A stretch of DNA of 48,535 bases from the NCBI GenBank assembly GCA_011391085.1, contig JAABRD010000038.1, positions 1 through 48,535 on the forward strand. Direction: 5' to 3'. A program made the position numbers and the translations under genes. The DNA is from Thiotrichaceae bacterium (lineage in GTDB: Bacteria > Pseudomonadota > Gammaproteobacteria > Beggiatoales > Beggiatoaceae). Under the pieces are notes generated by a model. That model did no database searches and was not told the DNA's origin. It was given only the letters and a program-made list of their open reading frames with translations. Positions 1 through 9,500 of the stretch are shown here, piece after piece (the stretch's first letter is position 1; the number at the start of each line of letters is the position of its first letter).

Positions 1-95
1 GTCGCCCTCACCCCCGGCCCCTCTCCCTCTGGGAGAGGGGCCGGGGGTGAGGGTAAGGGCGTCATTATACCAGAAAATTTCTGCCTCACTACTTA
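1..95. repeat. Family B MITE-like element, cut by window edge
   Basis: A G/C-rich palindrome (about 1-52; arms CCCTCACCCCCGGCCCCTCT and its complement) is followed by GTCATTATACCAGAAAATTTCTGCCTCACTACTT. That flank is the reverse complement of the end of the complete copy at 22158-22286. The left end lies outside the window. The same G/C-rich core is nested inside a different terminal repeat at 34864-34979. Confidence 0.75.
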
Positions 96-103
96 ATTTT
101 TTG

Positions 104-265
104 GTAGTGATGCAATCTGGGTGAAATATCGTGCGGTTTCTCTTCGTCTTGAACTGTGATTTATATGATTAAATGAAGGCTATGAAAGGTGGCTTGACGA
201 ATCATAGTCCATCTGAAAATCATTCTAATCAAAGTTCAGACAGAGAACCCATATTGCATCACTAC
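104..265. repeat. Family A MITE-like fold-back element
   Basis: About 162 bp, bounded by GGTAGTGATGCAATCTGGGT and a complementary end finishing in TTGCATCACTAC. The interior is itself an imperfect inverted repeat (a CTTGAACTGTGATTTATATG-type arm against CATTCTAATCAAAGTTCAGA), so nearly the whole unit could fold into one long hairpin. No coding capacity is seen. Close copies lie at 24123-24631 (three in tandem) and 36358-36520. It sits in the leader of the dprE1-like gene. Confidence 0.85.
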
Positions 266-394
266 TAATTTTTTCTGCAAGCCAAAACTTGCACTCCACA
301 ATTTCGTCACCATAGTATAAAATATAATCAGTAGTGAGTCACCATAGTTCACTATTCATTATTCATTATTCATCATTCATTGATAAGAAAAAAC

Positions 395-1777
395 ATGCCA
401 AATAGCTATCAATCATGGGGACGTTACCCCAAAGTATCGCAACGTGATATGCCCATACGTTGGCGAAACCAACCGTTACCCTTGCCCAAAGAAACTTTAG
501 AAAAAGTGTTACCCTTTGGGTTAGGCCGTAGTTATGGTGATGTCTGTTTGAATGACGGAGGCACTCTGCTGACCACCCGTGGCCTCAATCATTTCATTGC
601 CTTGGATGTCAATAGTGGTATTTTGTCTTGTGAAGCAGGTGTGAGTTTAGCAGAAATTTTAGACTTGTGTGTGCCACAGGGATGGTTTTTGCCAACCACG
701 CCGGGCACGAAATTTGTCACTGTAGGCGGGGCCATTGCTAATGATGTGCATGGTAAAAATCATCATGGCGCCGGCACCTTTGGACGGCACTTGGTGCGAT
801 TTGAATTACTCCGTTCCGATGGGGAACGCCTACTCTGTTCTCCCTCCTCTAACCCCTCCTATTATGCTGCCACCATAGGCGGATTAGGATTGACAGGGCT
901 AATTACTTGGGTTGACATACAACTCAAGCCGATTTCACATCGGGCCATGCAGACAGATACCATCCAATTTGCCAATGTGGAAGAATTTTTTGATATTTCA
1001 AAACAGTCCGACCAGCATTTTGAATATACCGTTGCCTGGGTCGATTGTAGTTCTCAAGGGACCGCGTTAGGACGAGGCATTTTTTTCCGTGGGAATCATG
1101 TCACTAGCCATGAAATCCCCGACAAATGGCAACTACCTTGGCGACCCAAGATACGTCTGCCTGTTGACTTGCCAGGATTTATGTTAAATCGTTGGAGTGT
1201 CCGTCTGTTTAACCGTTGGTATTACGGCCACCAAAAACAACAAAGTGTGTCTAAATTGATGGATTATGACCCATTTTTCTACCCACTGGACACCATTTTA
1301 GAATGGAATCGTTTGTATGGCAAACGCGGCTTTTTACAATATCAACTGGTCATTCCCAATGATGACCCCCGCTTGTTAAAAGACCTGTTACAAACCATTG
1401 CCGCTTCTGGTTTAAGTTCCTTCTTAGCGGTGTTGAAAAATTTTGGAGAACTCACTTCCCCAGGACTCCTCTCGTTTCCGCGGAAAGGCGTCACCCTGGC
1501 GTTAGACTTCCCCATCAAAGGCGCCAATACGTTTGAGTTGCTAGAACGTTTAGATGACCAGGTACGCGAAGCCAAAGGCGCCGTCTATCCCGCCAAAGAT
1601 GCCCGCGTCTCCGCCCGCAACTTTCAGGCGTATTATCCACAATGGACCGAATTTGCCAAATCGATTGACCCACGTTTCTCTTCCAGTTTTTGGAGACGAG
1701 TCAGCGGGGAACAACGGACGGGATTAGAGGCTTTAGCCGGTCAGCACGTTAAAAACACTATTGAGGAGGCCAAATGA
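395..1777 (+). CDS. DprE1-like FAD-dependent polyprenylphosphoryl-ribose 2'-oxidase
   Basis: FAD-binding oxidase of the vanillyl-alcohol-oxidase/DprE1 type, expected to oxidise the 2'-hydroxyl of a polyprenyl-phospho-pentose as the first half of an epimerisation. Visible motifs are the FAD pyrophosphate loop LPFGLGRSYGD near residue 41, GGAIANDVHGKNHHGAGTFG near 112, and C-terminal YPAKDAR, the equivalent of the AKDSR lysine region in mycobacterial DprE1. I chose the ATG at 395, since the reading frame opens at a TTG 15 bases earlier without a clear ribosome site. It overlaps the next gene by 4 bases (ATGA), as DprE1/DprE2 pairs often do. The position matching the benzothiazinone-reactive cysteine of M. 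tuberculosis DprE1 reads alanine (TLALDFPIKG) in my by-eye alignment. The last 20 residues contain TGLEALAG, encoded by a genomic 20-mer repeat, so the tail is probably repeat-derived. Confidence 0.85.
   Translation: MPNSYQSWGRYPKVSQRDMPIRWRNQPLPLPKETLEKVLPFGLGRSYGDVCLNDGGTLLTTRGLNHFIALDVNSGILSCEAGVSLAEILDLCVPQGWFLPTTPGTKFVTVGGAIANDVHGKNHHGAGTFGRHLVRFELLRSDGERLLCSPSSNPSYYAATIGGLGLTGLITWVDIQLKPISHRAMQTDTIQFANVEEFFDISKQSDQHFEYTVAWVDCSSQGTALGRGIFFRGNHVTSHEIPDKWQLPWRPKIRLPVDLPGFMLNRWSVRLFNRWYYGHQKQQSVSKLMDYDPFFYPLDTILEWNRLYGKRGFLQYQLVIPNDDPRLLKDLLQTIAASGLSSFLAVLKNFGELTSPGLLSFPRKGVTLALDFPIKGANTFELLERLDDQVREAKGAVYPAKDARVSARNFQAYYPQWTEFAKSIDPRFSSSFWRRVSGEQRTGLEALAGQHVKNTIEEAK
1721..1740 (+). repeat. 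GLEALAG 20-mer inside the dprE1-like gene
   Basis: GGATTAGAGGCTTTAGCCGG, one base from the window consensus GGACTAGAGGCTTTAGCCGG. It is read in frame as GLEALAG twelve codons before the stop codon. Confidence 0.85.
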
Positions 1778-2538
1778 ACAGCCTAGCACCCATCCATCAA
1801 ACCAAGAAAATACTCATCATCGGCGCCACTTCCGCCATTGCTGAAGAAACTGCCAAACTGTTTGCCAATCAACACCACGCATTATTCTTAGTAGGACGTG
1901 ATGCTGGCAAATTGGCCGTCATTGCCGCGGATTTAAAAGTGCGCGGGGCTATGCAAGTGGATTATGCCACGTTAGACGTGAATCAGTTGGAACAACATCC
2001 CGCCGTGGTTGAACAAGCCTATCACACCCTGCGGGGACTAGATACCGTCCTCATTGCCCACGGCACTTTGGATGACCAATCCGCGTGTGAACGAGATTAT
2101 ATCAATGCCGAACGTTGCTTACGCACCAACTTTCTCAGTGTCGTCTCCCTCCTGACACCGATAGCGAATCGCTTTGAACAACAAGGCTATGGATGTATTG
2201 CCGTCATCTCCTCCGTGGCAGGAGACCGGGGCCGCCAAAGCAATTACATGTACGGCGCCGCCAAAGGTGGACTCAGTACCTTCTTACAAGGGTTAAGAAA
2301 CCGCCTACACCGTGCCAATGTCTGCGTCCTCACCATCAAACCAGGACCTGTGGACACCCCCATGACGGCCCATTTCAAAAAAGGCTTGCTATGGGCCACG
2401 CCTGCCCGTGTGGCGTGTGGCATTCAAAACGCTATGGAGAAGCGGAAAAACGAAGTTTATCTACCGTGGTTTTGGTGGCCGATTATGACGATTATCAAAC
2501 ATATTCCAGAGGCGATTTTTAAACGGTTAAAACTGTAA
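1774..2538 (+). CDS. DprE2-like short-chain dehydrogenase/reductase
   Basis: Classical SDR fold of 254 residues, the usual length for DprE2 (decaprenylphospho-erythro-pentofuranosid-2-ulose 2-reductase). The NAD(P) site reads IIGATSAIAEE near residue 15. NAHG-type VLIAHGTLDD follows. Catalytic Ser is in AVISSVAG, and the Tyr-Lys pair is in YGAAKGG. PGPVDTPM closes the active-site loop. Translation is coupled to the upstream oxidase by an ATGA overlap. Together the two would convert a polyprenyl-phospho-ribose to the arabinose epimer, or an analogous sugar, for a cell-surface glycan. Substrate is inferred only from the pairing, and no arabinosyltransferase is adjacent. The gene ends 11 bases before a strong hairpin. 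Confidence 0.85.
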   Translation: MNSLAPIHQTKKILIIGATSAIAEETAKLFANQHHALFLVGRDAGKLAVIAADLKVRGAMQVDYATLDVNQLEQHPAVVEQAYHTLRGLDTVLIAHGTLDDQSACERDYINAERCLRTNFLSVVSLLTPIANRFEQQGYGCIAVISSVAGDRGRQSNYMYGAAKGGLSTFLQGLRNRLHRANVCVLTIKPGPVDTPMTAHFKKGLLWATPARVACGIQNAMEKRKNEVYLPWFWWPIMTIIKHIPEAIFKRLKL

Positions 2539-2548
2539 AATCCTCCAT

Positions 2549-2580
2549 GGAGTCCAAAACATATTTTGGACTCCTGTTTT
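2549..2580 (+). terminator. Hairpin terminator between convergent genes
   Basis: GGAGTCCAAAA, a short loop, then TTTTGGACTCC, followed by TGTTTTTA. A T-rich tail after a stable stem fits a rho-independent terminator for the dprE pair. It is also a member of the GGAGTCCAAA palindrome family (compare 3421-3448). Confidence 0.7.
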
Positions 2581-3398
2581 TAAATTTGGGATGGATTCAT
2601 CAATGACTGCGCCCATTCTGCCTCACTTGGTTTCAAGCGTGGCACAGGAGGCACTGAATAATCAACGCGTAAATCATACCGTGCCCGTTCATACGCCACC
2701 CGCAAAGCCTGTCCCACATCCAATTGCACATCTCGATCAGATGGCAGGACAGGGATGGGCAAAATGGGCAATGGGTCACGAATACTCAAGGGCCAAACTT
2801 CACATTCAGGACGCTGATAGGACCGACTGACCATAAACAAATAATCACACTCTGGCACCGTCCCCTCAAACGGCATCCGCGGTCCCTCACGAAGCAAATC
2901 CAACTCGACTACATGCACTGCTGAATCAAAAAAGGAGAGACGTTTCATCAAATATTTATGCCGTTCTTTACCCTGACGTTTATTCACGGGTGATAACAAC
3001 TCAATCACTGTTATCAACTCCTCTCCCTCTATACGTCGCACATAGATACTATTCAATTCAACAGGGGCCAGGGAAGGCACTTTCAGGACTATTTTTTTGG
3101 ACGGTTTCACTGCCACTGCGAGGTCCCCCTCTTCTTCGTCATCACTTTTTAAATCAACACTTTCCGCGTCTAATTTCGGAGAATATGTTCGTGTAATACT
3201 TATATTAGGTAAAGCCGCTTCCGAGGTCTGCCGAGGTTGCCCAATAATCAATTGCGTTTGCAACTCCGCAACATATTTCGGGGCCAATTGAGGCGCCAGT
3301 TGTTCCGCGAAAATACTAACTAGACGATTATGAACATCAGGCCACAAATTATGTGACTCTAAGTAAGGGTCCATGCCGGGAAAAGGGGATTGAGACAT
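2580..3398 (-). CDS. DUF4058 family protein
   Basis: The N-terminus FPGMDPYLE, followed by LWPDVHNRLV, is the hallmark of DUF4058, a family common in cyanobacteria and filamentous or multicellular bacteria and of unknown function. At 272 residues it is about full length. The body contains the family-typical VELDLLREG, CDYLFMVSRS and C-terminal YSVPP. A strong ribosome site (AAGGAGT) precedes the ATG. It is convergent with the dprE pair and divergent from the giant NHL gene. A palindrome of the GGAGTCCAAA family flanks it on each side, so the gene may have moved as a unit. No signal peptide or membrane segment is seen. Confidence 0.85.
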   Translation of the reverse strand: MSQSPFPGMDPYLESHNLWPDVHNRLVSIFAEQLAPQLAPKYVAELQTQLIIGQPRQTSEAALPNISITRTYSPKLDAESVDLKSDDEEEGDLAVAVKPSKKIVLKVPSLAPVELNSIYVRRIEGEELITVIELLSPVNKRQGKERHKYLMKRLSFFDSAVHVVELDLLREGPRMPFEGTVPECDYLFMVSRSYQRPECEVWPLSIRDPLPILPIPVLPSDRDVQLDVGQALRVAYERARYDLRVDYSVPPVPRLKPSEAEWAQSLMNPSQI

Positions 3399-3420
3399 AA
3401 TATATTACTCCTTAGTTTCC

Positions 3421-3448
3421 AGGAGTCCAAAACATGTTTTGGACTCCT
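3421..3448. repeat. Perfect 28-bp GGAGTCCAAA palindrome
   Basis: AGGAGTCCAAAACATGTTTTGGACTCCT reads the same on both strands. It lies between divergent genes, so a terminator role is unlikely. It duplicates the hairpin on the other side of the DUF4058 gene (2549-2574). Confidence 0.85.
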
Positions 3449-3519
3449 GGATTTGCAATTTAATTTACGAACTGATACACTTATAGACAATTTACATTAA
3501 CCCAAACACATTTTCACTC

Positions 3520-6500
3520 ATGTCAATATTAACACAATTCTCAAAATCATTCACTACTCTCTTATTTTTAACCCTACTCTCCACTGTCCACGCCGCCGAT
3601 TCCATCACGACGATAGCAGGCGATGGCACCAGCGGTTATGCCGGCGATGGTAAAGATGCCGCTAAAGATGGACGTTTGAATACCCCCTCTGACATCCTCA
3701 TTGGACCGACAGGGAATGTCTATATTGTGGATACCAATAACCATATCCTCCGGCGCGTGGACAACACTGGTATTCTGACCACTCTCGCTGGCCAACCGCA
3801 AACCGCGGGCTACAGTGATACCACTCAACCTGCTACCCAAGCACAGTTTAACCATCCCAACAGCATCGTCACCGATGGCAAAGGTAACTTCTATATTGCT
3901 GATACCAGTAATCATGCCATTCGTAAGATGGATACGGAAGATAAAGTTTCCACTCTAGCGGGTAAAGGTGACCTCCTCCCTGGCTATGCGGGGGATACGC
4001 AACCTGCGATTGAAGCCCAACTGAATGCCCCCAAAGGACTGGCATTAGATGGACAAGGTAATCTGTATGTGGCAGACACTGGCAACCATGTCATTCGCAA
4101 AATCGAGAACGTTGGCAATCCCGATTCCAAACCTATCATCACCACAGTAGTAGGTGGAGGCACTAACGAATCAGTCAACGGCACTCCTGCCACGACGGTT
4201 CAACTCAAAGCTCCCAGCGCAATTGCGTTAGATAGCACTGGCAACATTCTCTATATTGTTGACTCCGCTGCCAATCGCATTCTGAAAGTGGAGAATATCA
4301 ACGATGCGGACCCCACGAAACATCTGGCTTCACAAATTGCAGGAGGAGGGACGACGGGGTTGGGAGATGGCGGATTGGCCATTGCGGCCCAATTGCAAAC
4401 GCCTTCTGATCTGGCGTTAGACAGTCAAGGGAATTTGTATATTGCCGATACTGGCAACCATCGGATTCGCAAAGTGGATGTGAAAAACATCATCACCACT
4501 CTCGTTGGGACGGGTACAGCGGGTAGCAGTGGGGATGGCAGTTTGCCTACCAATGCCCAATTAAATGGGCCGCTGGGAATCACCATTGACAGTCAAGACA
4601 CTTTGTATATTGCCGATACCAATAACCATCGCATTCGCAAAATTCTGCACCAAGAGGAACCGACGCAATCGGTTACTCTGACGATTATCTTGGCAGGTAC
4701 TGGCACTGGGGTGGTTACAGGGCCTGTGGGTGGTTCGTTGATAGGAATCAACTGTGGCACCCAATGTACCGAAACGTATTCCATCAACACGCCAGTTGCA
4801 CTGCAAGCCACGGCTGGCGAGAATGCTACATTTGTGGGATGGTCAGGCGATTGTACAGATACCCAAACTGCCTTTACCGTGACCCTGAATGCCGATAAAA
4901 AATGCACCGCCACCTTTGATAGGGTGGTCGAACCCTCCACACTCACTTTTGTAGAAGCGCAACGAGATGGGATTTCGGGAGTCGATGGACTGGCCGGGGC
5001 CACCTCCGTGGTTGTCAGTGCAGATGGTCAATTTGTCTATGCCACGGGGTATTTTGACAATGGTGTAGCAGTCTTCCAACGCGATGCCAATACGGGTCTT
5101 CTCACCTTCACACAAGTTATCAAAGAGGGTATCAACAACGTCAAAGATTTGCAAGGGGCCAATGCCATTGCCGTCAGTCCCGATAACAAAAATGTCTATG
5201 TCACTGGTTCACGTAGCAATGCTATCGTCGTCCTAAACCGCGACCTCACTCTCGTTCAATTTCAAGAAAATGGAGTCGGTGGAGTGGACGGTCTGGGAGG
5301 CGTCAGTGCCGTCGCCTTGAGTGCGGATGGGCAACGGGTTTATGCGACTGGCACTCGTGACAATGCGCTAGTGGTCTTCTCCCGCAATGACAATTCGGGA
5401 CTTCTCACCTTCTTGGAAGTGCGAAAAAAAGGAGTGGCCGGACTAGAGGCTTTAGCCGGTGCCACTTCGGTGGCCACCACTCATTCTCTCACGGCACTGA
5501 CTGACATTTATGTGGCCAGTAGCACCGATAATGCTATCACTCACTTCCGCCGTGACCCCGCAGTGGGGGAACTGACTTTTGTGGTAGCCATGACTACTTA
5601 TCCAACAGCGGAGGGTAAGACGGTCAATTTCAGCGGTGTGTATGGCATACTCGTCAGTCCTGATGATAACCATGTGTATGTCACGCAACGCGGTGGTATA
5701 GTGGTGTTTTCTCGTGACCTGACCACGGGTGTCCTCACTTTCCAAACCATTTATTCTAGCAAAGTCAGCGGTATCAGTGGCTTTACGGGTTCTCCTCTAG
5801 CCATTAAACCAGATGGAACTGAACTGTATGTCACCAGTGTGGATGATAACGCCTTAACCATTTTTGCCAGAGACCCGAAGACCGGTTTGCTGGTCATGAG
5901 AAATTCTATTCTCAATAACACTGGGAACGTGGAAACCCTAGATGGAGTCATGGGGGTGGCCATCAGTCCCGATGGTCGGCATCTGTACACGGCTTCACTA
6001 CGTAGCAATGCCGTCAGTCTCTTCAGTGCAATGGCCATTGATTTGGAAGTGACCATGACGGACAATCCCGACCCGGTGGCAATTAACAGTCCTCTCACTT
6101 ACACGATAACTGTCACCAATAAAGGTAACGATGCGGCCCCAGATGTGGTTCTCACCGATACCTTACCCAGCACCGTCACCTTTGTGTCAGCCACCCCTTC
6201 GCAGGGGACGTGTGTGCTACCTACCATTGAGGGGCAGATGACGTGTCAATTGGGGACGTTGGATACAGAGAAACCAGTCACGATTGAGGTGAAGGTGACG
6301 ACTCCTGCTACTGTGTCTGGTAAGCAAGATAAATTGGTTCACAAAGCCACTGTGACCACCAGTCAGAAGGATAGTAATGAGGATAATAACATCGTTCAAG
6401 AGGAGACGATTATCAAAGAAACGGTGCCACAAGCCGATTTGGCAGTCAGCCTGACGACGACCCCGGCTTCGACCACTATGCCAGTGAATAGTACGTTCAC

Positions 6501-9500
6501 TTACACCTTCACCGTCATCAACCAAGGTCCTGATACGGCCACGGAGAACGTGTTAACCATCACTTTGCCTACCGGTGTCACCTTCAATGCGGCTAACAGT
6601 GACCCCGATTGCACTCCCACTACCGGCGATCCTCTCAAATTGATCTGCACGTTGGGTACGGGTGACCCTTCTGCAAAGGGAGAAATGCCCATTGTCGTCA
6701 CTCTTCCAGCTACGCCAGCTAATCTCACTCTAACCGCCACTTTCACCGGTAAAGAAGCCGATCCGATGCCTGATAATAATACCGTCACCCATTCCCTCAA
6801 CGTCATTGAAACGGTTGACGTGGACCTGGAAGTGTTGGATGCGTTTGCCGATCCCAATACGTTGGCGGTTGCCAGTCAAAAACCGATTGTCTATAAAATC
6901 AAAGTCCGTAACAACGCCAATATTCCAGCCAATGAAGTCACTCTTACGGGCGGGCCCTGGCCTACCAAACAGGTCGGTTACGTTTCCGACACCGCAGGTT
7001 GTACCTTTGATGCTAACGACAATCTCGTGTGCAAACTCGGCACGTTGGATGGACAGGCGACTAAGGAAGTGAACATTCAAACGATGCCATTGGAACCAGG
7101 GTTAGACATACCTATCAAATTCACCGTCGCCAGCAGTCAAAGCAAAGATTCGAATAGTGTCAACGACAGCAAAGTCGCGATTCTCAACATCAGTGGACAA
7201 GTTGCCAACCTGGTGGTCTCAGTAGCCGACTCCACGGCTGGCAAACCTGCCGCGATTAACAGTCCCATCACGTACACCATCACAGTGAATAACAACGGTC
7301 CCCAGGCCACTGTCGCCTCCCTCAAACTCGAACTCAGTCTGCCCAAAGGGGATGCGGTTCTGGAAGACGTGACTGGCACCGGTATCACTTGCAAAGCGGG
7401 CAGCACGAGTGCCAGTTCGGAATGCACGTTACCCACGTTGCTTCCCAATGACAAGAGTATCATCACCGCCAAAGTGACTCCTAAAGGGACTGGTACGTTA
7501 TCTTTTACCGCGACTGCAACCGTGACAGGAGATGCTTTTGACCCTACCAAAGACAATAACAAAGTCACCAAGGACCTGGCTATTTCAGATGCCAATGCAG
7601 ACTTGGCGATTACCTTAGCCGCCTCTCCGCTGCCGGTGTTAAAAGGAGAAGCTTTGACGTTTGAAACCGCTGTCACTAACAATGGTCCCGATGAAGCAAC
7701 TGATGTGGCAGTAGAATTGACTTTACCAGCCAGTTTCACCTTTAAATCCGCGGAATCGGATAATCTAGGTGGTGATTGCGTCGTCACCCTGGGCGAAGCT
7801 GGGAACAGTCTCATCAAATGTCCTCTGAACCCCCTGCCAGAGAGTAAATCATATCTCCTCCGCATTGTGACTACACCCACTGAAGGGGGTCGTTTTGATA
7901 GCAGTGTGACTGTTACCAGTAACGTGTTTGACCCGGTGTTAACCGATAATACCGCCATCTTACTAAAAAACGATGGTGTGACACCTATACAAATTGAAGT
8001 CACTCAATTCTTAGCTGACCTGGGAGTCACGACGACCTTGACGCCAGATAGCCCAGTGGTGAACAACACCCTGATTTACACCTTAACCGTGACCAATCAA
8101 GGGCCCAACGATGCCACAGAAGTCAATCTCACCAATACATTACCACCTGCTAATCAGGTGCGGTTTGATTCTGCTAAAGTAACGCCAGCAGTGACTGGGA
8201 ATCAATGTTACGATCCGGGACCGGGACTACCGGGACTAGAGGCTTCAGCCGGTGCCGTACCGGGACTAGAGGCTTCAGCCGGAACTCGACTCCTCACTTG
8301 TTCCATTGCCAAACTCCCCGCTAATGGCACCGCCACCGTCACCCTCACTGTCACTCCACTAACCGTAGGAGACATCACTCATACCGTGTCAGTCAAATCC
8401 GCGGAATATGATGCCAATGCCAATGACAACCAAGTGACAACCACTACCTATGTCAATAACCCCGACACTCTCTTCTTTGTGGAAGCCTTGAAAGACGGTG
8501 AGAAGGGAGTGGTGGGGTTACAACGAGTCATAGCCATCGCCTTGACTCCAGATGGGAATCATCTCTATGCGGTCAGTTTTGGTAGCAATGCCTTAGTCGT
8601 GTTCTCGCGCAACCCCAGCGATGGCAAACTTAGCTATGTGCAAACGTTAACCGATAACCAAACCGGCATAGATGGACTCGATGCGGCTACTGATGTCGCG
8701 GTGAGTCCTGATGGGTCTTACATTTATGCCACCGCCCTCAATGACAGTGCCGTCAGTGTCTTCAAACGAGATACCGTCACCGGTCAACTCACTTTTGTAG
8801 AAATCCAAAAAGATGGGACGGGTGACATCGATGGATTAGGAGGACCTTTTGCCCTCCACGTTATTGATAAACATGTTTATGTGGCTGGGTCCGGGGATGA
8901 TGCCGTAGCGGTGTTTGCACGAGATAGCAAAACTGGTAAATTGACCTTTGTCGAAGCCCAGAAGGATCCTAGTTTAGACGGAATTGATGCCATCACGGTC
9001 AGTCCTGACGGCCTGCAAGTTGTCACCGCCAATGCCAACAGTGACAGCCTCACTGTCTTCAATCGTGACCCTACCACGGGTCGCTTGAGTCTCCTCCAAA
9101 CGCTTACCAACGGAATGGAGGGTGTGCAAGGATTAGACGCGGCCAGTGATGTCCTGTTCAGTCCTGACAACAAACAACTCTATGCCACAGCGGGGGGCAC
9201 TGACAACACCTTGTCAGTCTTCCGCGCCTCCCCCACGGATCATCAATTGAGTTCTATTCAACTCTTCCGCGATGGTCAAGCAGGTCTCGACGGACTCAAT
9301 GGGGCCGCGGGACTCACTCTCAGTCCCGATGGCAATTATCTCTATGTGGCTGGCACCAATGACAATGCCATCACCATGTTTAAACGGGACCCGGTGGATG
9401 GAAAATTGACTTTCTTAGACATGGTGCGCAACACCGATAAAGGTCTCCAAGGACTCGGCGGCGCCCGCGCTATTGCCGTCAGTCCCACGGGTTCACATAT

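Noticed and set aside
7137-8003. 288-codon open frame antisense to the giant surface gene
   Set aside because: The sense strand carries continuous DUF11 modules with a signal peptide far upstream; the antisense product is Ser/Val-rich without domains.
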